NCBI GenBank assembly: GCA_019248085.1
Contig: JAEHHF010000001.1
Coordinates: 1-64,000, forward strand
Length of the DNA: 64,000 nt
Origin: Candidatus Dojkabacteria bacterium S2_J21
GTDB taxonomy: Bacteria; Patescibacteria; Dojkabacteria; SC72
Direction of reading: 5' to 3'
Below are positions 1-12,200 of the stretch, in pieces (within the stretch, counting starts at the first letter, position 1; each line of letters begins with the position of its first letter). A model generated the notes under the pieces. That model worked only from the letters and a program-made list of their open reading frames with translations. It was not told the origin of the DNA and ran no database searches. Made by a program: the position numbers and the translations under genes.

Positions 1-115
1 GCTTTCTTTGAGGTTCCCAAGGCTCGTAGAATGGGGTATGGACAAGACTTCTGAGGAGGCTACTACTATTGAAGAATTAAAACGTCTGTATGTAGTACAA
101 AAAACGCATAAATAG
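1..115 (+). CDS. ATP-dependent DNA ligase, C-terminal fragment (5' truncated by window)
   Basis: The reading frame from base 2 to the TAG at 113-115 encodes about 37 residues. It reads LRFPRLVEWGMDKT, then SEEATT and an EELKRLY tail. This matches the last conserved segment (motif VI region, LRFPR...DK..EDATT) of ATP-dependent DNA ligases, where the Arg and Lys contact the ATP phosphates during self-adenylylation. The rest of the gene lies upstream of the window, so domain content and length cannot be judged. The rRNA promoter starts 4 bases after the stop codon. Identification rests on this short motif alone. Confidence 0.72.
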   Translation, partial: LSLRFPRLVEWGMDKTSEEATTIEELKRLYVVQKTHK

Positions 116-118
116 CTA

Positions 119-147
119 TTGCATATCCATTTTCTATGTGTTAGAAT
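119..147 (+). promoter_or_regulatory. rRNA operon promoter
   Basis: A -35 box TTGCAT (119-124) and a -10 box TAGAAT (142-147) are separated by 17 bases, close to the sigma-70 consensus. The site lies directly after the ligase stop codon and about 270 bases upstream of the 16S gene, the usual place for an rRNA promoter. Confidence 0.65.
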
Positions 148-258
148 CCTGTCACGAGTTTGGGATACTTAAGGAGATACGGGAATCCTCTTAGAGAATA
201 GCTCTAACGAATACCTGACGTTCGTAAATATTTTATCTTCGTATTATTACCACATTCA

Positions 259-269
259 GCTCCTTAAAA
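259..269 (+). promoter_or_regulatory. boxA-like antitermination site in the rRNA leader
   Basis: GCTCCTTAAAA matches the bacterial rRNA boxA consensus GCTCTTTAACA at 9 of 11 positions and sits in the leader upstream of an intrinsic-terminator hairpin. Known boxA sites bind NusB/NusE and make RNA polymerase resistant to termination. That role is inferred here from position and similarity. Confidence 0.45.
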
Positions 270-291
270 GTTGAAGAGTGATAGGAAGTCT
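264..291 (+). other. 5' strand of the pre-16S processing stem
   Basis: This stretch is complementary to 1986-2014 just after the 16S gene. The core GTGATAGGAAGTCT (278-291) pairs with AGACTTTCCTATCAC (1986-2000) with one bulged base, and pairing continues outward through an A/T-rich part. Long stems enclosing 16S rRNA are the normal RNase III substrate. Confidence 0.7.
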
Positions 292-312
292 AAAACAATT
301 TTGGACTTTTTT
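287..312 (+). terminator. intrinsic terminator in the rRNA leader
   Basis: Arms AGTCTAAAA (287-295) and TTTTGGACT (299-307) form a 9-bp stem (one G-U) with a 3-base loop, followed by TTTTT. It lies between the rRNA promoter and 16S, and its left arm overlaps the last five bases of the pre-16S processing strand. It may end read-through from the ligase gene, or act with the boxA-like site just upstream. Confidence 0.6.
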
Positions 313-418
313 AGTGTAGTGTGATTCGGTCACACAATTCATTTAGTCAAAAAACAATCAAATCCAACCAACGCTGGTTGGTCTTTTTGCTTCGGCAAAT
401 TGCAAAGTCAAGCGTTTT

Positions 419-1972
<1,554 letters not shown>

Positions 1973-1985
1973 TAAGGAGTAACCT

Positions 1986-2014
1986 AGACTTTCCTATCAC
2001 TTTTTAGCTTTTAA
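1986..2014 (+). other. 3' strand of the pre-16S processing stem
   Basis: Pairs with 264-291; see that entry. It starts about 14 bases after the mature 16S 3' end. Confidence 0.68.
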
Positions 2015-2052
2015 GAGCTATAGTTCTTTTAATAATATGAGAGCGAATCGAT

Positions 2053-2129
2053 GGGCGTATAGCTCAGCTGGTTAGAGCACAGTCCTGATAAGACTGAGGT
2101 CCCAAGTTCGATCCTTGGTGCGCCCACCA
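2053..2129 (+). tRNA. tRNA-Ile (GAT)
   Basis: A complete cloverleaf with acceptor GGGCGTA/TGCGCCC, anticodon stem CAGTC/GACTG and loop CTGATAA give anticodon GAT. The 3' CCA is encoded (2127-2129), unlike every other tRNA in the window. It lies in the 16S-23S spacer, its usual place. Confidence 0.95.
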
Positions 2130-2139
2130 TAATCGATGA

Positions 2140-2213
2140 GGGCCTGTAGTTCAGCTGGTCAGAACGCTTCATTTGCAATGAAGAGGTCAAGGGTTCGACT
2201 CCCTTCAGGTCCA
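2140..2213 (+). tRNA. tRNA-Ala (TGC)
   Basis: Acceptor GGGCCTG/CAGGTCC contains the G3:U70 alanine identity pair. The anticodon stem CTTCA/TGAAG and loop TTTGCAA give anticodon TGC. No CCA is encoded. It is the second tRNA of the 16S-23S spacer. Confidence 0.95.
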
Positions 2214-2346
2214 TATTAGATATCAAGAAAAGGAGACTAAATCTTTAATTCTTGAATAATGAACCAGGTTTTATTGCACATATTTGTTACTGTATAGGTA
2301 GGTCCATTTTGTAACAAATATTCATAAAATCTGAAGTTGCACATTT

Positions 2347-2372
2347 AAAACTGAATAGGAAAGTAATTTCAA
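2347..2372 (+). other. 5' strand of the pre-23S processing stem
   Basis: AAAACTGAATAG (2347-2358) and GTAATTTCAA (2363-2372) are perfectly complementary to CTATTCAGTTTT (5523-5534) and TTGAAATTAC (5507-5516). Together they make a two-part stem enclosing the 23S gene. Confidence 0.75.
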
Positions 2373-2375
2373 TAT

Positions 2376-5506
<3,131 letters not shown>

Positions 5507-5534
5507 TTGAAATTACATATTTCTATTCAGTTTT
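5507..5534 (+). other. 3' strand of the pre-23S processing stem
   Basis: Pairs with 2347-2372 as two blocks of 12 and 10 bp separated by a small internal loop. Confidence 0.75.
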
Positions 5535-5561
5535 GAGTGTGTACATTGTACACGTTCATTA

Positions 5562-5572
5562 GCTCTTTAGAA
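5562..5572 (+). promoter_or_regulatory. boxA-like site between 23S and 5S
   Basis: GCTCTTTAGAA matches the boxA consensus GCTCTTTAACA at 9 of 11 positions. It follows a short perfect hairpin (GTGTAC-ATT-GTACAC, near 5539-5553). The antitermination role is inferred. Confidence 0.4.
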
Positions 5573-5638
5573 CTTAAGTCCTGATATCTTACGCAAGTAA
5601 GGTTGTCAGGCAACAGGAATTTATACCTAGATTTTTGT

Positions 5639-5757
5639 TGCCTGGCGATTGTAGCAGAGTGGAACTACCTGACTCCATCCCGAACTCAGAAGTAAAACGC
5701 TCTAGCGCCGAAAATACTTGGACCTTTGGTCCTGGGAAGATAGGTCATTGCCAGGAC
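5639..5757 (+). rRNA. rrf: 5S ribosomal RNA
   Basis: The terminal helix CCTGGC (5641-5646)/GCCAGG (5750-5755), the internal CCATCCCGAACTCAGAAGT and the following AACGCTCTAGCGCCGA are all characteristic of bacterial 5S. The length is about 119. It is the last gene of the rRNA operon and is followed by a strong terminator. Confidence 0.93.
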
Positions 5758-5771
5758 TTATTAGAATAGAT

Positions 5772-5797
5772 AACCCACTAGAAATAGTGGGTTTTTT
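5772..5797 (+). terminator. rRNA operon terminator
   Basis: Arms AACCCACTA (5772-5780) and TAGTGGGTT (5785-5793) form a perfect 9-bp stem with a GAAA tetraloop, followed by TTTT. It lies 15 bases after the 5S gene. Confidence 0.9.
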
Positions 5798-6194
5798 GTT
5801 ATTAATATCAAAGCTGATATAAATATACTCTCGGGTAATATGCCCCGGAATAACCGTATTCGATGCAGAAGTGTGCAGGATGGTAATGTTACATTTATAT
5901 ATTGTGATGGCAAGATGGGGGAGCTCTACTGCCTAACAACGTAACTCGTCTAGTTAGGCTAGAGCTAACCCCTCTCAGGATCCGAGCACAACTTTTAGCT
6001 CAAAATGACACCAGGGGGCGCACCTATAGAAAGTGCTGTCCTAACGCGGCAGATACTAGTACACAACATTTGTACTATATCAATGCTTCGGGGGATGGTA
6101 TGCTAAATATAGGGTAAAAATATGCTAATCAGGGCTCAAAACGACCAGCACCGGCTATAGGGCTACGAAACTAAAATATATCACACCACAATCA
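5798..6194 (+). other. non-coding stretch with strong RNA-like secondary structure
   Basis: No credible gene fills these 397 bases. The main feature is a long inverted repeat. GGGG-AGCTCTA-CT-GCCTAAC (5918-5937) faces GTTAGGC-TAGAGCT-AA-CCCC (5953-5972), giving 18 bp with two small bulges and a 15-base loop. A second hairpin, TAGTACA/TGTACTA, lies at about 6056-6076. A TATACT (5824-5829) could be a -10 box. I could not recognise RNase P, SRP or tmRNA signatures. It may be an unrecognised small RNA, or the leader of the following gene. Confidence 0.4.
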
Positions 6195-6797
6195 ATGCTA
6201 AGAATATTTGTAATCAATGGACGGGCTCGTGTCGGCAAAAATACTTTCGGTGGACAAGTTGGAGAGATACTGGAGGAAAGAAAAATCCATTTTATGCACG
6301 AATCCTCAGTAGATCCTGTAAAAGAATATCTAAGGACCAATGGATGGGAAGGAAATATCTGGGATGGGATAACAAAGAATGAATACTGGAGAAAGGCAAT
6401 GTTTGATTGTAAGAAGATGTTCATTGATATGGCAAAACACTATTTCGATGATTACGCAATTAGAAAATTGTATGAATACTTTGGAGAAAGTGGCGAGGGA
6501 GTACTATTTTTTGATATCAGAGAATCCGAATATATCTCTCAATTGAAAGAATACATAGGAGTAAACTACCCAGGGATTGATTTCAAAGCAGTATTGATAA
6601 AGAAGGATATCGTTGAAGAGTTTGAAAATTATGCGTATGCGGATAAGAACGTAGAGGGATACCCGGAGTATGATTATGTTATAGATAATAATGGTACAAT
6701 TGAGGATCTAAGAGGTGAGGCTATTAAGTTTATTAATGACCTAGAATTCAATGGAGAAGTTAAAAACGAAGGAAGCACTGAAATCGCTTGCAAATGA
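6195..6797 (+). CDS. P-loop nucleotide-kinase-like protein
   Basis: The 200-residue protein opens with a beta strand (LRIFVING) leading into a Walker A loop, GRARVGKNT (about residues 9-17). The usual Ser/Thr after Gly-Lys is Asn followed by Thr, the same register as the GKDT loops of phage-type deoxynucleoside monophosphate kinases. A later FFDIRE could be the Walker B strand, as in small nucleotide kinases. No membrane segment is present. The substrate cannot be told, and dephospho-CoA kinase-like or dNMP kinase-like are both possible. It is the only gene in the window ending in TGA. The stop lies inside the start of nth, with a 47-base overlap, so the two are probably co-transcribed. No Shine-Dalgarno sequence precedes the ATG. 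Confidence 0.6.
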   Translation: MLRIFVINGRARVGKNTFGGQVGEILEERKIHFMHESSVDPVKEYLRTNGWEGNIWDGITKNEYWRKAMFDCKKMFIDMAKHYFDDYAIRKLYEYFGESGEGVLFFDIRESEYISQLKEYIGVNYPGIDFKAVLIKKDIVEEFENYAYADKNVEGYPEYDYVIDNNGTIEDLRGEAIKFINDLEFNGEVKNEGSTEIACK

Positions 6798-7398
6798 ATT
6801 GCTATCTGAAATAGAGCAAATATACCCAGAAGCTAAAACAGAGCTTTCTAACTGGTCTACAGCCTTCCAATTCCTAATCTGTATAGTACTCTCAGCTCAA
6901 ACTACAGATAAACAGGTAAATAAGATTACAGGGAACCTTTTCAAACGATATCCAACAGCAAAGAAGCTAGCTAATGCCAGATATGAAGATGCCGAGCATA
7001 CCCTACAGGGTATAAATTATTTCAAGACCAAAGCTAAACATATCATTGAATTAGCTAAGATGGTTGATGAGCAATATGAAGGAGAGCCTCCTAGGACCCT
7101 CGTAGAGCTTCAAACTCTTTCAGGGGTGGGTTACAAGACAGCTAATGTATTCCTTAATGATCTATATCATTCCAATCAGGGCATTGCAGTAGATACTCAT
7201 GTGAGTAGAGTGGCTAGATCGTATGGATTAACTAAGCAAACTGATCCAACTAAGATAGCTCATGACCTAGAAAGGCTATATCCCAAGGACGCTTGGTACA
7301 AAGTTAACTCTCTTTTTGTACTATATGGAAGATATATACTAAAAGCTAAGAAACCTGATATGGAAAAGGTTGTGCTAAAAGAATATCTTGTGATATAA
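6751..7398 (+). CDS. nth: endonuclease III-like DNA glycosylase lacking the Fe-S cluster ligands
   Basis: The 215-residue protein is a base-excision-repair DNA glycosylase/AP lyase. The helix-hairpin-helix LSGVGYKTAN (about 123-132) includes the catalytic Lys129, and VDTHVSRVAR carries the catalytic Asp148, so chemistry should be intact. The C-terminal [4Fe-4S] motif C-x6-C-x2-C-x5-C of the family is recognisable by register, but its four cysteines are Leu197, Met204, Val207 and Leu213. The cluster is therefore lost while the fold appears kept by hydrophobic substitutions. The start at 6751 overlaps the preceding gene; no later ATG in frame precedes the conserved region. The C-terminal codons overlap a -10 box for rpsA. 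Confidence 0.9.
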   Translation: MEKLKTKEALKSLANELLSEIEQIYPEAKTELSNWSTAFQFLICIVLSAQTTDKQVNKITGNLFKRYPTAKKLANARYEDAEHTLQGINYFKTKAKHIIELAKMVDEQYEGEPPRTLVELQTLSGVGYKTANVFLNDLYHSNQGIAVDTHVSRVARSYGLTKQTDPTKIAHDLERLYPKDAWYKVNSLFVLYGRYILKAKKPDMEKVVLKEYLVI

Positions 7399-7399
7399 T
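7370..7399 (+). promoter_or_regulatory. promoter for rpsA
   Basis: A -35-like TTGTGC (7370-7375), an 18-base spacer and a perfect TATAAT (7394-7399) overlap the end of nth. The predicted transcript would have a leader of about 65 bases containing AAAGGA, 8 bases before the rpsA start, one of the few Shine-Dalgarno-like sites here. Confidence 0.55.
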
Positions 7400-7471
7400 C
7401 GACCTCGTAGCAAATAATATTATTCGTATGTAATATCAGCTACAGGCATTACATCACCAAAGGAAAACCCT

Positions 7472-8701
7472 ATGGTACAAACACAAAAAAGTGCATACGC
7501 ACAAATAGATCAGTTCCTCATTGATGAAGGAAACAAGATCAGAAAACTTTCTAAAGGCGATATCGTTGAAGGAATTGTTGCAGACGTTAGAGACGGCTAT
7601 GTCGTTGTTGACGTTGGTTACAAATCTGAAGGTATTGTTGCAGGAAGAGAATTAAAGAGTGAGACAATGAATTGGAGAGATCTCAAAGTTGGAGATAGCA
7701 TGCTGGTATATGTTGTTAAGCCAGAAGATGATGAAGGACAATTAGTCCTCTCAATCAGAAGAACACAACAGGCTAGTGCATGGATTACCCTTGAAAAATC
7801 TAAGAAAGACAACTCTGTTGTTGAAACTACAGTTGTAGAAGCAAACAATGGCGGATTAATCGTAGAGATTGGAAAAGATATCAGAGGATTCATCCCTACA
7901 TCTCAATTAGATGCATCTAGAGTATATCTAAACGGTGTAAGACAGGTTGGAAAAGATATCTCCTCAAGAGTACAAAAGACATTGAATTCATTGGTTGGTG
8001 AAAAAGTACAAACCAGAATTATTGAATTAGACAGAGAAAAGAACAGAATCATCCTCTCGGAGAAGATGGTTACACAATCAAGAGACTTAGAACAAAGAGA
8101 AAAGACATTGAACAAAGTCAAAGAAAGCGATGTATTGATCGGTACAGTAAGTGGTATCACACCATTTGGTATCTTTGTTAATGCAGAAGGACTTGAAGGA
8201 TTGGTTCACCTCTCAGAACTGTCATGGGACAAAGTTGAGAACATTGATAGCATATATTCAGTAGGTGACAAGGTAAATGTCATGGTAATTGGTATCTCAG
8301 ATGGTGGTAAGAGAGTAGCTTACAGTGTTAAGAGGTTACTCAAAGATCCATGGGCAGAAGCAATTTCTAAGTACAAAGTCGGTGATGTTGTTAAGGGAGA
8401 GATTCAAAAGGTTGTTCCTTATGGAGCATTCGTTAGAATTGGTGAAGGTCTTAATGGACTTATCCATATCTCAGAACTTTCTGACAAATTGGTTAAAAAT
8501 CCTGAAGATATTGTAAAAGAAGGGCAAGCTGTTGATGTTAAGATCCTTTCCATATCTTCTACAGAGAGACACTTAGGATTGAGTCTAAAGGGTGCAAGTG
8601 CAAAGAAGACTGTTGCAGAACCTAAAAAGAAAGTTACCAAGGAAGAGCTTGCAAGTGCAGTAGATAGCGCAATTGAAGCAGAGCTAACAACGAAAGAATA
8701 G
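7472..8701 (+). CDS. rpsA: 30S ribosomal protein S1 (four S1 domains)
   Basis: The 409-residue protein carries four S1 RNA-binding (OB-fold) domains at about residues 27-96, 112-180, 217-286 and 302-371. Each has the typical G.V..I...G..V.....GL.G..H.SELS pattern; the third and fourth are the best examples (GIFVN, GAFVR). A Lys-rich tail ends it. E. coli S1 has six domains and Firmicute-like forms have four, so this is the short type. S1 binds mRNA 5' regions on the 30S subunit, so its retention is of interest in a genome that appears rich in leaderless mRNAs. The start is supported by AAAGGA 8 bases upstream. Confidence 0.9.
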   Translation: MVQTQKSAYAQIDQFLIDEGNKIRKLSKGDIVEGIVADVRDGYVVVDVGYKSEGIVAGRELKSETMNWRDLKVGDSMLVYVVKPEDDEGQLVLSIRRTQQASAWITLEKSKKDNSVVETTVVEANNGGLIVEIGKDIRGFIPTSQLDASRVYLNGVRQVGKDISSRVQKTLNSLVGEKVQTRIIELDREKNRIILSEKMVTQSRDLEQREKTLNKVKESDVLIGTVSGITPFGIFVNAEGLEGLVHLSELSWDKVENIDSIYSVGDKVNVMVIGISDGGKRVAYSVKRLLKDPWAEAISKYKVGDVVKGEIQKVVPYGAFVRIGEGLNGLIHISELSDKLVKNPEDIVKEGQAVDVKILSISSTERHLGLSLKGASAKKTVAEPKKKVTKEELASAVDSAIEAELTTKE

Positions 8702-9204
8702 GGGTTCCTAGTATCTGCAGTCAGAGATCTATTCAAAAAATGAAGTGCAAAAATTAACTGCCCTTTTTATTGTTCAACATTTTTTACCTTTTCGATTTTC
8801 CGAAATATTTTGATTCTATATTGATACTCCGGTTGCCTTCGGATAGATTCTTGACGAGAGATTGAACCCGACGAAATCCCTTCACTACAATCGTTCTTGC
8901 TGATTCTCTAATGATTTCAGTCACACAAATTCGGATATTTTCCAGTGTCCCATTATTTTTAGAAGTAGCTATTTCTATAAATTATAGAGCAACTTAAGTG
9001 TGCGTTATCGTATGTTTTCCTGATTCCACAATGCTTCTGATTGCTTCTGCAAAACCTCAGACCCTACGTTTTTTCTCCCTTTGAAACGAATGTAATTGCT
9101 AGAGGGGATAAGCCTTAATTATTGTCGCTGGGAAAGCATTTCCTTCTCTATGCTAGTCTCAAAATAATCATAAAAAATAATTATACAATGCATATATTTG
9201 TTGT
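8702..9204. other. intergenic stretch without a recognisable gene
   Basis: About 500 bases separate rpsA from the giant surface gene. I see no ORF with protein-like character, no tRNA and no convincing terminator; a few short T-runs after 8760 are not preceded by a good stem. The stretch ends in the -10 box of the next gene. A decayed gene or an unrecognised leader RNA cannot be excluded. Confidence 0.5.
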
Positions 9205-9210
9205 TATAAT
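9205..9210 (+). promoter_or_regulatory. -10 box placed for a leaderless transcript of the giant gene
   Basis: TATAAT (9205-9210) ends 6 bases before the ATG at 9217, so transcription should begin at or next to the start codon. No Shine-Dalgarno sequence is present. No good -35 box is seen. Confidence 0.6.
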
Positions 9211-9216
9211 TTCAAT

Positions 9217-12200
9217 ATGTATTTGAACTGCTCCAACTTATACAAGGCCTTGTTTTTTTCGATTTTTGTAATTATCGTTTTTGTTTTTTCATCGTTTATA
9301 TTTGCGAGTAAGAGCGCCATTTCTAATACGATCGAAACTAACTTGCCAGCCTCAAATTTATCTTTATCCCAGGCTTCTTCAATTGAAGGTGCTGAAATTG
9401 TGGCATCAAAAGGAATGATTCCTATTTCAAAAGCCGTAAGATTGGATGAAAATAAGAACATTGTGGAGGATATTTTCGCTGTTGTTGGAGAGCGTGATGG
9501 CAATTATGTCCGTCTTTCGAATAATCAATACGTGCGCGTAACTTTTGAGAGTATTCTAGATAGCACACGTGATATAACGATATTTGGGAGACCTACAAAT
9601 ACTGATAGCGCATCGATAATCGAGGCATACACGATTGATGGTATTAAAGTCGGAACTTTCGCTAGCATAGACCATGATGGTAAATATACGCTTGTACTAA
9701 GTAAGCTTACATCTCCAACTGATACTTTTTATCTAAAGATCACCGGAAATGTTGATATTGATTATATTACTGACCCAAATGCTTACTGGGTTGGTGGTAC
9801 GGGAAATTGGTCAGATCCAAACAAATGGGCATCATCTTCTAATGGAGCTCCCGGGAGTTTTGGTGGTGTTCCAGATGCCACAACTGCTGTATTTTTTGAC
9901 GCCAGTTCTGGAAACTCTTCCACTATTCTTACAATTGATACTGCTGCAACCGCTGGTTCGATTACAATAAGTGGATATATCGGAACAATTGTTCAAGACG
10001 CAAATCTCACAATTACAAACTCAGGAGGGCAGTCGGGTAATTATTCACAAACATCAGCCACAACATTTACTGCTCCAAACCCAGCTGTAAATACTTTTTC
10101 AGCTACCGGAAGTTTTTCGGTAACTTCTGGAACTTTTAAAAGATACGCTGGAATGGGTATAACTACTAGCCCATATATAATTTATGATATTTATGGTTTA
10201 CAGGGAGTAAGAACAGGGACCCAACTTATTAATTCATATAAATTAGATGATGATATTGATGCATCCGTCACTTCTGGTTGGAATTCAGGTTCTGGATTTA
10301 TTCCAATTGGAATAAATACTGCTCCTTTTGCTGGAGATTTTGACGGCGATAATCATACAATAAGTAATTTGTTTATTAATTCTACAGCTTTTAACTATGT
10401 AGGCCTTTTTGGATATTCTAGTGGTCAAATTAAAAATGTTATTCTTACGGGCGAATCTATCACAGCAATTGGTACTGCTCCTACGAATGGTACTAATGGT
10501 TCGGATGGAGCTAATCTCCCTGCAGGTGGTGCAGGTTTACAAGGCAATGCGGGCGCGACAACTGGAACCACCCTTTATATAGGTGGACTGGTTGGATATA
10601 GCGTTGGCACTATTAGCAATTCTAGTGTGGCAGGTACAGTCGTTGGTACTGGTGGAACTGGCGGTAGTTCTGGCTGGAGTGGTAATGGTGGAAATTCATC
10701 TGGAGCAGGAGTTACTGGTGGTGCTGGAGCGGCAGCGAGAGCTGGTGCGGCTGGTGGGCCTATTTATGCAGGGGGATTAGTGGGTTATTCAGCTGGAGAT
10801 ATTATAACTTCTAATTCGTCAGTTACAATTAGCGGAATCGGAGGCACAGGAGGGAATTCTGGTAATGCTGGTAATGGTGGCTCAAGTCTTACGGGTATTG
10901 GTGGTGCAGGAGGTGCTTCTGCAGCTGGTGGTGCTGGTGGTGTATCTTATACTGGTGGTCTTGTAGGTTGGGCTAATTCAGGAAATATTACAACTTCTTT
11001 TTCAACAGGAACGGTTACTGTTACCGGTGGTATGGGCGGGAATGCCGGTGCGGCTGGTAATGGTGGCGCTGGCGGTACCACAAGCGGGAATGTGATTGGT
11101 GGTATTGGTGGAGCGGGTGCAGCTGGCGGTGCAGCTGGCGCGGTTTATGGTGGAGGATTGATAGGATATAATAACGCCATTATACAGACGAATTCTTATT
11201 CTACGGGTGATGTAATTGCGAGTGGTGGAACTCCAGGAACAGCTTCATATGGTGGTTACGGTGGCGCTAGTGGTACTACAAGTACAGCTACTGGTGCCAT
11301 TGGTGGGAATGGGGCTGCCGGTGGTGCTGGAGGTTATGCCTATGTAGGCGGGCTTGTTGGAAATAATACAAATATTATTAGTGATTCTGGTGCTACGGGA
11401 AATGTTACTGCAACGGCTACGGATGGTGGTGTCGGTCAGGTGGGTGGATCTGGTGGAAGCGCATCTTCCTCTTCTGCCGGAATTGGTGGTACTGGAGGTA
11501 TAGGTGCTACTGGTGCTACCGGTGGCTATGTTTACTCAGGTGGTTTAGCTGGTTTAAATTATGGAACTATCACAACTTCATATTCAGAAACAGGGACTGT
11601 TAATATTACAGCTGGTGCTGGTGGTGTCGGTGCTAGTGGTGGAAGTGGCGGACTAAAAGGTACCGCGGGCACTAGCGGTGCGGGTGGAGCATCGGGTAAC
11701 GGAGGTATTGGAGGTTACTCTTATGCTGGTGGGTTGGTTGGTTACAATTATAATATTATTCAACTTAATTCATATTCTAAAAATACTGTCACTACAGTGG
11801 CTGGTGCAGGTGGTGCTGGTGGTGCTGGAGTAGGTGGTATGGCAGGATTAGGAGGTATAGCGGGTGGTACTGGTGGAGCAGCTGGCGTCCTTTATTTCGG
11901 GGGTCTAACTAGTTACAATGCAGGAATTATTTTTTCTTCTTATTATGAGACTGGTACTTTATCAGGTATAGCGGGTGCAGGTGGTGCAGGAAACAATGGT
12001 GGACAAGGAGGATCAAATGGTGCTGGTGGTATCGGAGGTGTTGGTATCGTTGGTGGTATAGTTTATGCAGGTGGTGTTGTTGGTTATAATGTTGGAGTAA
12101 TTACTTCTTCCAGTGCTAGTACTACTCTTACTGCAACTGCGGGCAAGGGTGGTGCTGGAGGAAGTGGTAATAATGGTGGTGCTGGAACAACTACTGGTCT

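Noticed and set aside
5798..6194. RNase P RNA, SRP RNA or tmRNA in the stretch after 5S
   Set aside because: The RNase P GAGGAAAGTCC core, the SRP GGAAG...GCAGC loop and a tmRNA T-arm with tag frame were all looked for and not seen.
6751..6797. TGA reassignment (for example to Gly) as in some CPR lineages
   Set aside because: No gene is interrupted by an in-frame TGA, and reading through the TGA at 6797 quickly meets further stops, so the standard code fits.
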